Assembly (NCBI RefSeq): GCF_900626075.1
Contig: NZ_UYZY01000003.1
Span: forward strand, 496,001 to 560,000
Direction: 5' to 3'
DNA: 64,000 nucleotides
Source of the DNA: Clostridium transplantifaecale
Lineage (GTDB): Bacteria; Bacillota; Clostridia; Lachnospirales; Lachnospiraceae
Part shown: in pieces, positions 35,352 to 43,594 of the stretch
Layout: the number at the start of each line of letters is the position of its first letter
Position numbering within the stretch: position 1 is the stretch's first letter
Translations under genes and position numbers: made by a program
Notes under the pieces: generated by a model
Told to the model about the DNA's origin: nothing
What the model saw: the letters and a program-made list of their open reading frames with translations, nothing else
Databases searched by the model: none

Positions 35352-36827
35352 ATGGGAGGAAGAAAGAATCGAGAAGACGAAGGGGAACGAGTTCTTGCCT
35401 GTTTCAGGGAGATAGCGGAAATTCCGCGGCCGTCCTATGAAGAAGAGAAGATTGCCGATTACCTGGAAGCGCAGGGGAAAAGGCTTGGTCTTGACGTATT
35501 CCGGGACGGACATAATAATGTGATACTGAGACAGGGGAAAAAAGAAACCGGCTGTCCTTCCGTCATTTTGCAGGCGCATACGGATATGGTATGGGAAACG
35601 GAAGAACCGCAGGAGGCGGGAGAAAAAAACCCGCACGGGATTCACGAGGAGGGCGGCTATATAAAGGCATCGGGAACGACGCTGGGAGCCGACAACGGAA
35701 TCGGGGTGGCGCTGATCCTTGCACTGTTAAATAAGGGAGGGGATTATCCTGCCCTGGAAGCTGTTTTTACATCCAACGAGGAGGAGACGATGGGAGGCGC
35801 CGAGGCTCTGAACGGTGAGGTTCTGAGCGGAGAATGGCTGATTAACCTGGACAGTGAGAAGGAGGGCGTTTTTACAATCGGAGCGGCGGGAGGAATCTCC
35901 GTCCTGCTCGAATTTCCCGTAACGGAAGAAAAGGGGGGGAAAAGAGAATCTGTAACGGTCGCCGTCCGGGGCGGTAAGGGCGGCCATTCCGGCCTGGAAA
36001 TTGGAAAGAGGAGGGAAAACGCCATCTGCCTGCTCGTCCGGTTTCTCCGATCCCTGGATGAAGCCGTATGGGAACTTTCCGCCCTGGAAGGCGGCAGCCG
36101 TTCCAATGCAATCCCTTCGGAGGCTTCAGCGGTGATTCTGGCTGAAAATGCAGCTTTCATAGAAAAGCAGGCGGCCCTTTTTGTGGAGCAGCGCCGTAAT
36201 GAATGGAGCGATGAGGAAAAAGAACTCATTCTGACCGTGGAAAAGAATGGGGATGTGAAAGAGGGAAACGTATATGATCCTTTGTGCAGGGAACATCTTC
36301 TTTTTCTGATGGAAAATCTGCCCCATGGGGTGAAAAGCAGGACGGAGGAGTTCGTCTGTTCCTCCGTAAACCTGGCCTCCGTAAGGGAGAGCTGCGGACA
36401 AAAGAGGATGCTGACGGTAGAACTCAGCCTCCGCTCCTCCTATGAGTCCTGGTACAGGGACGAGGCAGAACGCATCTGCCGGCTGGGAAACCGCTTTGGT
36501 GCAGGGACCGTAATCAAAGACGAATATCCCGCCTGGTCTTATAAAAAGGAGTCAAAGCTTACGGAAATTCTCCGTGAGGCATACAGGGAAAATTTTGGCT
36601 GTGAACCGGTTCTGGAAAATGTCCATGCGGGTGTGGAGTGCGGTATAATCATGAAAAACTGCCCATCCGTGAAAGAAGCGGTTTCTATCGGCCCTACGAT
36701 TATAGGGGCGCACACGGTAAACGAGGCGGTGGATACGGCTTCTGTGGGAAAGGTATTCAGACTTCTGGATACTGCCCTGACAAAAATAAAATCATGTGGA
36801 ACCAGACAGGGGGGAAGACGAAAATGA
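35352..36827 (+). CDS. pepD: Aminoacyl-histidine dipeptidase (PepD, M20 family)
   Basis: A cytoplasmic zinc dipeptidase of 491 residues. Metal and catalytic motifs are LQAHTDMVWE (His and Asp), GADNGIG, SNEEETMG (paired Glu) and GAHTVNEAVD near the C-terminus. The lid domain insert (GGKGGHSGLEIGKRR) is typical of PepD, which cleaves carnosine-like and other unspecific dipeptides. AAGGAGA at 35333-35339 suits the ATG at 35352; another ATG at 35331 has no ribosome site. The stop overlaps the next start (ATGA). Confidence 0.9.
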   Translation: MGGRKNREDEGERVLACFREIAEIPRPSYEEEKIADYLEAQGKRLGLDVFRDGHNNVILRQGKKETGCPSVILQAHTDMVWETEEPQEAGEKNPHGIHEEGGYIKASGTTLGADNGIGVALILALLNKGGDYPALEAVFTSNEEETMGGAEALNGEVLSGEWLINLDSEKEGVFTIGAAGGISVLLEFPVTEEKGGKRESVTVAVRGGKGGHSGLEIGKRRENAICLLVRFLRSLDEAVWELSALEGGSRSNAIPSEASAVILAENAAFIEKQAALFVEQRRNEWSDEEKELILTVEKNGDVKEGNVYDPLCREHLLFLMENLPHGVKSRTEEFVCSSVNLASVRESCGQKRMLTVELSLRSSYESWYRDEAERICRLGNRFGAGTVIKDEYPAWSYKKESKLTEILREAYRENFGCEPVLENVHAGVECGIIMKNCPSVKEAVSIGPTIIGAHTVNEAVDTASVGKVFRLLDTALTKIKSCGTRQGGRRK

Positions 36828-38131
36828 ACGGTAAATTCAGAAAATATCTGCTTATTATTACATTGGGACTGGCGGGCGGTTCTATCTATTTCCTGCCCTA
36901 TATCAAATACGTTTTTTATGATGCCCATATAGCCTGCATGAACATTACCAACACGCAGTCGGGATATCTTATGACCATGTACACAATCGGAAACGTGATC
37001 CTGTATCTGCCAGGCGGAATACTGGCCGACCGGATTTCACCGAGAAAAGCGTTGTCCTGGTCCTGCCTCGGGACTTCGGCGTTCGTATTTCTGTACCTCT
37101 TCACGATGAAAAATTTTGTCATTTCCATGATCATCTGGATGGGACTTGCGTTCAGCACGGGTTTTGTCGTATGGGCGGCGCTTCTTAAGACAGTGAGAAT
37201 CATCGGCACCGAGGAAGAGCAGGGATTTCTTTACGGCCTTTACTATGCATGCAACGGTATGGCTGCGGCCGCCGTGAATGCGGCAGCCGTCCTTGTTTAC
37301 AAGACGGGAGCCGATATGGAGAGCGGTTTCTTCCGCGCCTGCGTATTCGGCGGAATTGTTCCCATTATTGTAGCGGTGCTTCTGCTGATCCTTCTCAGGG
37401 AAGAGGACGGAAAAGCGGGGGCTGACGACGGTGAACCGAAATTCCAGATGGCAGATGTGGGAAAACTGCTCAAAAATCCGGTGGTCTGGGTTATCTCAGC
37501 GATCATGTTTTGTGGCTACGGCTTCTATATGAGCACATCGTATTTCAATCCGTATCTGACGGAGGTGGTAGGGATTTCCATGGTGGATTCCGGTCTTCTC
37601 TCGGCGGTGAGAACCTACCTTCTTCTGCTTCTTGCCCCGGTCGGCGGCCTGATTGCGGATAAGTGTTTTAAGTCTACAAGTAAATGGCTTTGCACCGCAT
37701 TTATGCTTACGGCAGTTTTGTTTGGAATCGTACTTGTTCTTCCAAAAGGGATGAGTGCGGGACTTGCCAGTTTTTATACGCTGATACCGGGAGCAGTTGT
37801 CATGATGACCTACGGCGTAATCTCCTCGGTCGTTGCAGAGGTGGGAATCCCGAAGACGATGACCGGCACGGTGATTGGCATTATATCGATTATCGGATAT
37901 CTGCCCGACGCTGTATATTCGGTACTGTTCGGGGCCTGGCTGGATCGTTATCAGGGAGGAGGTTATCCGCTGATATTTGGTTTTCTCGCAGCAACAGGAC
38001 TTCTTGCCGCGGCCATGGCTTTCTATGTATTCCGGCACGGAGTGAAGTGTAACACCCAAATTCCGTCAAAAGCGGGCAAAAGCGCGGCAGGCACTATTGG
38101 CCGGAAGATTGTAAATGATCTGGGCAAATAG
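36824..38131 (+). CDS. MFS transporter
   Basis: A 12-helix major facilitator carrier of 435 residues with the inter-helix motif GGILADRISPRKALSW between helices 2 and 3 and GLIADKCFKSTSK in the second half. A GGGGGGAAG site and the ATGA overlap with pepD mark the start; the open frame extending back to 36638 is the pepD sequence in another frame. Coupling with a dipeptidase suggests that it imports dipeptides or exports products, but the substrate is not readable. Confidence 0.88.
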   Translation: MNGKFRKYLLIITLGLAGGSIYFLPYIKYVFYDAHIACMNITNTQSGYLMTMYTIGNVILYLPGGILADRISPRKALSWSCLGTSAFVFLYLFTMKNFVISMIIWMGLAFSTGFVVWAALLKTVRIIGTEEEQGFLYGLYYACNGMAAAAVNAAAVLVYKTGADMESGFFRACVFGGIVPIIVAVLLLILLREEDGKAGADDGEPKFQMADVGKLLKNPVVWVISAIMFCGYGFYMSTSYFNPYLTEVVGISMVDSGLLSAVRTYLLLLLAPVGGLIADKCFKSTSKWLCTAFMLTAVLFGIVLVLPKGMSAGLASFYTLIPGAVVMMTYGVISSVVAEVGIPKTMTGTVIGIISIIGYLPDAVYSVLFGAWLDRYQGGGYPLIFGFLAATGLLAAAMAFYVFRHGVKCNTQIPSKAGKSAAGTIGRKIVNDLGK

Positions 38132-38203
38132 CCCGGCGGAAGCTTTGGCAAACGCCCGGGAGGAAATATCGGTTCCCGGCTCTGCCGCGGCATATCGGAT
38201 ACT

Positions 38204-38755
38204 CTATTTGGAAAACAGCCGAAGATAGGCGCGGATCAGAAGACAGCAGGCCAGCACAAACCAGATTTCCATCGCCGTGTTGATAATTCCCGATAAAATC
38301 AGGGATGAGATACAGAATACGGCGGTGGAAATCAGAAGAAAAAGGCAGGGACGCCCTTTTTCCGGTTCCCGGAAGTAGAGCTTAAGCGCCAGAATCAGAA
38401 GGCAGAAAAAGAGTACAACCGTGGAACTAATTGCGGTAATTACATGGATAAAGGATAAAAAAGGAAACCGTGCGGGCAGGTACGGCGTGATGACAAAGAG
38501 AAGCATCATGCCGGCGGAGAGAAAGAGCAGCAGGGTTTCTTTTTTTGTTGAAAAATACTGTCCTGCCTTCAAAAGAATCAGCCGCAGCGAAAAAAAGAAG
38601 TAAGTTCCGGTTATAATACTCCACAGAAGAAATTCACCCTGTCTCGACAGTGCGGTGCGGATAGAAGAAAAATTGGTTGTAAAATAACCGGTCCCGCGGG
38701 CCAGGAAAAAAGTTAAAAAAGGGATAAGAATATAAGAAAAAACGGCTGAAACCAT
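38204..38755 (-). CDS. Unrecognised small membrane protein
   Basis: A 183-residue, highly hydrophobic protein with about six membrane helices in pairs (for example LLLFLSAGMMLLFVITPYL, VVLFFCLLILALKLYF and LFLLISTAVFCISSLILSG). No family is recognised. It lies on the opposite strand between the MFS gene and repeat copy E; its start codon overlaps the beginning of the repeat-rich region. Coding status rests on frame length and consistent hydrophobic segments. Confidence 0.55.
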   Translation of the reverse strand: MVSAVFSYILIPFLTFFLARGTGYFTTNFSSIRTALSRQGEFLLWSIITGTYFFFSLRLILLKAGQYFSTKKETLLLFLSAGMMLLFVITPYLPARFPFLSFIHVITAISSTVVLFFCLLILALKLYFREPEKGRPCLFLLISTAVFCISSLILSGIINTAMEIWFVLACCLLIRAYLRLFSK

Positions 38756-38815
38756 GATGCCACCTCCGACTGCAGATTACAATTGGAATAGTATCTCCAT
38801 TGCAGTGCGGCATAT

Positions 38816-38885
38816 GTATGGGGAAATCCAGAGAAAAAATTCCTGCGGGGGCTCACTTCATTTCTGGAATGCGCAGCGGCCGCCA
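38816..38885 (-). repeat. Composite-repeat remnant E0 (subtype 2 arm, reverse)
   Basis: Only part of one hairpin arm remains. GGGGAAATCCAGAGAAAAAA through TGGAATGCGCAGCGG closely matches the left arm of copy A (11254-11303). It lacks the outer ends, apex and other arm. Its orientation relative to copy E is the same as that of copy A to copy B, so this looks like a decayed composite. Confidence 0.7.
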
Positions 38886-38912
38886 CGTTCCGCGGGCAGT
38901 TTCCCAGCATCT

Positions 38913-39270
38913 GTAGTGTGTAGTGACCGCGACAATACCATCCCCACTTGAACGAATAGAACAATTCAGCGGCCGCCGGCCGTGCCGGAATGGTATGCGT
39001 CAACCTCGGCGTCTTCAGTCCCGGCCATAACCTTCCAGTGGGGAAGAAGGGAGAAAAAGATTCCGGAGGGAACCTGGGAGTTCATCGGCACTTACCGAGG
39101 TTTTTTCGAGGTTAGTGTCCGTTATGTACTCCAAAGAGCGCGAGCGTTTCCCGAAGGAACTTTTTCTGCCCGGATTCCCCACCCGCGACAAAACTCAATC
39201 CGGGACTAGAACTCACAACCTTTCTCACCATTCCGCCCCCGGCCGTCCGGCGGCGTTCTCATTCCTCAAC
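38913..39270 (+). repeat. Composite-repeat copy E (subtype 1 hairpin, forward)
   Basis: The head is GTAGTGACCGCGACAATACC with CCACTTGAACGAATAGAACA and GCGGCCGCC. The hairpin begins GTCTTCAGTCCCGG (39011-39024). The apex is CACTTACCGAGG-TTTTTT-CGAGGTTAGTG, where both arms carry matching changes relative to copy B, so pairing is kept. The right end is degraded (CCGGGACTAGAACTC). It ends with GGCGGCGTTCTCATTCCTCA. Confidence 0.8.
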
Positions 39271-39285
39271 AAATCCCAACAAAAG

Positions 39286-39314
39286 TTGTAAGAACGAAAA
39301 GATTATGGTAGAAT
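39286..39314 (+). promoter_or_regulatory. Sigma-A promoter of the rRNA methyltransferase gene
   Basis: TTGTAA (39286-39291), 17 bases, TAGAAT (39309-39314), immediately after repeat copy E. Confidence 0.65.
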
Positions 39315-39455
39315 AATTCAATTGAAAAAATCAGTACAGGAATGGAATCAGGCGGGCTGCGCCTGCGAAATGACAAGTTACGGACCCGAAGGCCGGAACG
39401 TGATAACGATAACGAACAGAGCAGCCTCAGGCTGGAGATAAAGGAGAGAGATAGT

Positions 39456-40841
39456 ATGGAGCTGCCGTCGGCATTTAAAGAGCGGATGAAAGATATGCTG
39501 AAAGATGAGTACAATGATTTTATAGAGAGCTATGACAGGGAGCGTTCCCAGGGGCTCAGGCTGAATCTGCTCAAAACGGGACGTGAGGAATTTATGGAAA
39601 AATCTCCGTATACCCTGGAGCCGGTTCCGTGGGCCAGGGACGGTTTTTACTATGAAAGCGCCGACCGGCCGGGCCGCCATCCGTTTCACGAGGCAGGGGT
39701 GTATTATATCCAGGAGCCCAGCGCGATGGCGGTGGTCACATTTTTAGATCCCAGGCCCGGGGACAGGGTGCTTGATCTCTGTGCCGCGCCGGGAGGGAAG
39801 ACGACTCAGATAGCATCCGCGCTGAAGGGGCGGGGATTTCTGCTGACGAATGAGATTCATCCGGCCAGGGCAAAGATCCTCTCGCAGAACGTGGAGCGGA
39901 TGGGTGTCAGGAATGCCGTTGTGACAAATGAGGAGTCTGGCCGGCTGGCCGGATATTTTTCGGAGTTTTTTGACCGGATTGTGGTTGACGCGCCCTGTTC
40001 CGGGGAGGGGATGTTCCGCAAGGACGAGGAAGCGGTCAGGGAGTGGAGTCCCGGGAACGTGGAACGCTGCGCTGTGCGCCAGCAGGAAATTCTGGACAAT
40101 GCGGCCCGCATGCTGAAGCCAGGAGGAAGGCTTGTTTACTCCACCTGCACCTTTGCACCGATGGAAAACGAGATGACGATCGAAGCGTTTATAGAAAGCC
40201 ATCCTGAATTCTCGGTAGAGAAAACAGAAGATTATGAAGGCCTTTCCAAAGGAGTGAAGGAGTGGGGAAACAAAAACGTCGAAGGGATTGAAAATACGGT
40301 CCGGATCTGGCCGCAGAGAACGAAAGGGGAAGGCCATTATATCGCCGTTCTCAGGAAAGACGGGACAGAGCGGGAGATTAAGAGAAAATGGCCCTCCTAT
40401 ATTAAGGACAGGAAGGCGCTCAAAGACTATTTTGATTTTTGCGGCAGCAGTTTAACGGAGCCGGATCAATGGAAGGACAAAAAGAATTTGATTCTCTTTG
40501 GGGAGCAGCTTTACCTGATACCGGAAGAAATGCCCGATTTTGACAAGCTGAAGGTGGTAAGGCCGGGACTTCATCTGGGAAGCTTTAAGAAAAACAGGTT
40601 TGAGCCGTCCCATGCTCTGGCTCTGGCACTTAAAAAAGAGGAAGTGAGCCTGTGCCGGGACTACTCTGCCGATTCGCCGGAAACGGCCGCCTACTTAAAG
40701 GGGGAGGCAATCGCCGATGAGCCTGGGCAGCCGGGGGATAAGGGCTGGACTTTAATGAATGTGGAAGGATATTCTCTCGGCTGGGCTAAACTTGCCGGCG
40801 GAATACTTAAAAACCACTATCCCAAAGGACTCAGAAAGTAA
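39456..40841 (+). CDS. rsmF: RsmF/RsmB-type 16S rRNA cytosine-C5 methyltransferase
   Basis: A 461-residue SAM-dependent methyltransferase of the NOL1/NOP2/Sun family. SAM-binding motif DLCAAPGGKTTQIAS, catalytic motifs VVDAPCSGEGMFRK and YSTCTFAPMENE (two cysteines near residues 180 and 230) are present. The C-terminal third (about 290-461) is the RsmF-type extension with a PUA-like domain (GYSLGWAKLAGGILKNHYPKG). AAGGAGAGAG precedes the ATG. Its 3' end overlaps the convergent pseudouridine synthase gene by 25 bases. Confidence 0.9.
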   Translation: MELPSAFKERMKDMLKDEYNDFIESYDRERSQGLRLNLLKTGREEFMEKSPYTLEPVPWARDGFYYESADRPGRHPFHEAGVYYIQEPSAMAVVTFLDPRPGDRVLDLCAAPGGKTTQIASALKGRGFLLTNEIHPARAKILSQNVERMGVRNAVVTNEESGRLAGYFSEFFDRIVVDAPCSGEGMFRKDEEAVREWSPGNVERCAVRQQEILDNAARMLKPGGRLVYSTCTFAPMENEMTIEAFIESHPEFSVEKTEDYEGLSKGVKEWGNKNVEGIENTVRIWPQRTKGEGHYIAVLRKDGTEREIKRKWPSYIKDRKALKDYFDFCGSSLTEPDQWKDKKNLILFGEQLYLIPEEMPDFDKLKVVRPGLHLGSFKKNRFEPSHALALALKKEEVSLCRDYSADSPETAAYLKGEAIADEPGQPGDKGWTLMNVEGYSLGWAKLAGGILKNHYPKGLRK

Positions 40842-41713
40842 AAATCCTCGGGCAGGGGAGCAGAGAATTCCATAGACGCACCCGTGACGGGGTGAGTGAA
40901 TGAGAGGCGGCAGGAGTGAAGCGACTGCCGCTTTATAAAACGGTAATCGGGATTGTAGAGAAAATCGCCCAGCAGCGGATGGCCGATATATTTCATATGG
41001 ACCCGGATCTGGTGCGTCCGTCCCGTATCCAGGGTAAGGAGAAGCAGGGAACAGTCCTTTTCCTCATCATAGGCGAGGCGGCGGTAGTGGGTGCATGCGT
41101 ACTCTCCCCGTTCCGGATCAACGCAGCGCTCAATCGTGGAACCATCCACCCTGGCGATAGGCCGGCAGACCGTTCCTTCTTCTTCGGTAAGGCCGGATAC
41201 AACCGCCATATATTCACGGTGTATTGTTTTCTGGGAAACCATGGAGGAGAGGACGGCTCCGCTCAGCATATTCTTTGCGATCAGCAGCAGGCCCGTCGTG
41301 TCGCGATCCAGGCGGTTGACGGCGCGGAAAACAAAGGCCTCATTTTTTTCCCTGAAGTACCAGGCCAGGCCGTTGGCCAGGGTATTGTCGTAATGGCCCT
41401 GGGAGGGATGGACCGGAATCCCGGCCGCCTTATTAATCACCATCATATCTTCATCTTCATATACAATATCAATTTCCATGGGAACCGGTACGATATTTTC
41501 CGATGAAACGTCTTCTGAAAGCAGGATGGACAGCACATCGCCTGCACTTATAATTCTGGTCGTGTAGGCCAGGGAACCGTTCAGCGTAATACCCAGTTCC
41601 GTCTTTCTGAGGTGTATGATCACTTTACGTGAAAATCCATGTTCTTTTAAAAAGGTTTCAATTGATTTTCCACAGTCTTGTTCTGTAATTTGATAACAAA
41701 TTTTCTTTTCCAT
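40817..41713 (-). CDS. RluD-family RNA pseudouridine synthase
   Basis: A 298-residue RluA/RluD-type enzyme that isomerises uridine in rRNA or tRNA. The catalytic Asp is in AVNRLDRDTTGLLL (Asp136), and an S4-like N-terminal domain (KSIETFLKEHGFSRKVIIHLRKTELGITLNG) precedes it. HPSQGHYDNTLANGL and HQIRVHMKYIGHPLLGD are family motifs. Convergent and overlapping with rsmF; two RNA modification genes end on each other. Confidence 0.9.
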   Translation of the reverse strand: MEKKICYQITEQDCGKSIETFLKEHGFSRKVIIHLRKTELGITLNGSLAYTTRIISAGDVLSILLSEDVSSENIVPVPMEIDIVYEDEDMMVINKAAGIPVHPSQGHYDNTLANGLAWYFREKNEAFVFRAVNRLDRDTTGLLLIAKNMLSGAVLSSMVSQKTIHREYMAVVSGLTEEEGTVCRPIARVDGSTIERCVDPERGEYACTHYRRLAYDEEKDCSLLLLTLDTGRTHQIRVHMKYIGHPLLGDFLYNPDYRFIKRQSLHSCRLSFTHPVTGASMEFSAPLPEDFYFLSPLG

Positions 41714-41772
41714 GCAGGTAATTGTAGCAAAAAAGAGTGCCGTTTACAAGCGGAGAGAAAAGATAAAATTCA

Positions 41773-41801
41773 TTGCAAATTATACTCATATTTGCTACAA
41801 T
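41773..41801 (+). promoter_or_regulatory. Sigma-A promoter of the Hpt/HD-GYP operon
   Basis: TTGCAA (41773-41778), 17 bases, TACAAT (41796-41801), about 58 bases upstream of the Hpt start. Confidence 0.65.
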
Positions 41802-41859
41802 TAAGAGTGAGAAATAACAGAAAGTGTTTGAATATGATAGTCAGAAAGGCAGATAATAA

Positions 41860-42219
41860 ATGGATATAAAAGAGGTATATACGAAACTCGGGGAAGAAAC
41901 GGAATTTGTAATTGCCAGATTTGGAGGAAACATATCTCTTCTGGAGCGTTTTGTCAAAAAGTTTGTGGAAGATCCGACCTATGGCCGCCTTATGAAGAGC
42001 CTGAAGGATAAGGATTATCATGAGATTGAGATTGGTGCCCATACTTTGAAAGGGGTGGCGGCGAATCTGGGGTTTAACAAACTCAGCGAAACAGCGGCTT
42101 CAGTTGTGCAGGCAGTCAGGGAAAAGAAAACTGATAGAATTCCGGAGCTCTCTGAAGCAATGTCTGCAGAATACAAGAACGTGATAGAATGTATAGCCGG
42201 ACTGGACACCAGTAGATAA
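41860..42219 (+). CDS. Hpt-domain histidine phosphotransfer protein
   Basis: A stand-alone 119-residue four-helix Hpt protein with the phosphorylatable His in IGAHTLKGVAANLGF (His61). It passes phosphate between a hybrid kinase and a response regulator. The adjacent response regulator with HD-GYP output, 30 bases downstream, is the obvious partner. No kinase lies nearby, so the input comes from elsewhere in the genome. Confidence 0.87.
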   Translation: MDIKEVYTKLGEETEFVIARFGGNISLLERFVKKFVEDPTYGRLMKSLKDKDYHEIEIGAHTLKGVAANLGFNKLSETAASVVQAVREKKTDRIPELSEAMSAEYKNVIECIAGLDTSR

Positions 42220-42249
42220 AGATACTTTGAAGTAAGTGGGGGAAACCGG

Positions 42250-43344
42250 ATGGAGGATCTGCGGAAAGTCATCTTAATTGTAGATGACATCGAGCTGAAC
42301 AGAGCCATTTTAAATGAACTGTTTTATCGGAGCTATCGTGTGCAAGAGGCCGCGAATGGAATTGAGGCTTTGAAAGCAATTGAAAAATTTGGAGATCAAA
42401 TCGCTATTATCCTGCTTGATGTTGTAATGCCGGAACTGGACGGATTCGGTTTTCTGAAGGAACTGAAATCTCGTTATAAGAATAAGCAATATCCCGTTTT
42501 TTTTATCACGGCGGAAGATTCGGACGAGATTATTAACAGGGGTTATGACATGGGAGTTGACGACGTAATTAATAAGCCGTTTAATCCCAGCATTATCAGG
42601 CGCCGTGTTAAGAATACGATCGAGCTTTATGAGCGGCGTTTCCGGATGGAAAGCATCATAGAGGGGCAGACGAGAAAGATTAAGGAACAGGCAGAGAAAC
42701 TCCGCGAGACCAGCCTTGCGATGGTCGATACGCTCAGCACGGTGATCGAGTTCCGTGACTGTGAATCGGGTGAACATGTAAAGAGGATCAGAACAACGTC
42801 CAAGGTGCTGATGGAGGCCCTGGGTGATGCGGATCCGGCCTACCGTTTTCCTGCGGCCACGGTTGAAGAGATATCGGTTGCATCGGCAATGCATGATGTG
42901 GGTAAGATAGCAATTCCGGATCATATCCTGAACAAGCCGGGCAAACTTACCGTGGAAGAGTTCGAAATCATGAAGGAGCATACGGTAAAAGGCTGTGAGA
43001 TTCTTCAGAGTGTGGATATTCTCAGAAATTCAGATTCATTTGTATACTATTACGATATCTGCCGCTGGCACCATGAAAAATGGGATGGCAGAGGATATCC
43101 GGATGGTCTCAAGGGAGACGAAATTCCAATCTGGGCCCAGGTAGTGGCTCTGGCGGACTGTTATGACGCCCTTGTAAGCGAACGCGTTTACAAACCGGCC
43201 TACAGTCACGAGAAGGCGCTGGAGATGATACAGGGAGGCGAGTGCGGCCAGTTTAACCCGGCTCTTTTAAATGCATTTGCCAAGGTATCCGACATCCTGA
43301 AGCAGCAGGGCGGCGACAAGATCAGGTCGGAGACAGTTCAATAA
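42250..43344 (+). CDS. Response regulator with HD-GYP cyclic-di-GMP phosphodiesterase domain
   Basis: Of 364 residues, the first 125 are a receiver domain with phospho-acceptor Asp57 (IILLDVVMPELDG) and a Lys in NKPFNP. A coiled linker follows (about 135-160). The HD-GYP domain has HDVGKIAIPDHIL (His215-Asp216), the HTVKGCEIL, HHEKWDGRGYPDGLKGDEIP (GYP 282-284) and LADCYDAL motifs, all metal-site residues present. It should hydrolyse cyclic-di-GMP when phosphorylated through the Hpt protein. Targets may include surface polysaccharide; that is inference. Confidence 0.9.
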   Translation: MEDLRKVILIVDDIELNRAILNELFYRSYRVQEAANGIEALKAIEKFGDQIAIILLDVVMPELDGFGFLKELKSRYKNKQYPVFFITAEDSDEIINRGYDMGVDDVINKPFNPSIIRRRVKNTIELYERRFRMESIIEGQTRKIKEQAEKLRETSLAMVDTLSTVIEFRDCESGEHVKRIRTTSKVLMEALGDADPAYRFPAATVEEISVASAMHDVGKIAIPDHILNKPGKLTVEEFEIMKEHTVKGCEILQSVDILRNSDSFVYYYDICRWHHEKWDGRGYPDGLKGDEIPIWAQVVALADCYDALVSERVYKPAYSHEKALEMIQGGECGQFNPALLNAFAKVSDILKQQGGDKIRSETVQ

Positions 43345-43367
43345 AAGATATTATTTTAGAGAGAATG

Positions 43368-43396
43368 GAAGCAGGCTGTGGTCTGCTTCTTTTTTT
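43368..43396 (+). terminator. Rho-independent terminator after the HD-GYP gene
   Basis: GAAGCAG-GCTGTGGT-CTGCTTC followed by eight T. Confidence 0.88.
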
Positions 43397-43412
43397 GAGC
43401 AGCAATGAATAA

Positions 43413-43431
43413 TTCGCGAAGCGTGCTTTTT
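43413..43431 (+). repeat. Short dispersed motif TTCGCGAAGCGTGCTTTTT (copy 1)
   Basis: The 19-base string recurs exactly at 58243-58261. In both places it lies in a non-coding 3' region and is preceded by a GCAAT(G/A)AA-like stretch. A diverged inverted relative is seen at about 63088-63104 in the nrdD leader. Confidence 0.6.
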
Positions 43432-43516
43432 GTTGTTGATAAAATGTTCTGAAAAAGACTTAATAAAAAAGAAAAGAAACGTAAAGAAAAATACGAAAAT
43501 TGAAAGATTCTGACAC

Positions 43517-43545
43517 TGGACAAAATTGCCAATATTTCTTATCAT
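43517..43545 (+). promoter_or_regulatory. Probable sigma-A promoter of the flotillin gene
   Basis: TGGACA (43517-43522), 17 bases, TATCAT (43540-43545), 50 bases upstream of the start codon. Confidence 0.5.
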
Positions 43546-43594
43546 ATAAGTAACAGTATTTTACAAAAATCGACAAACAGAGAGGGGTAAATGT

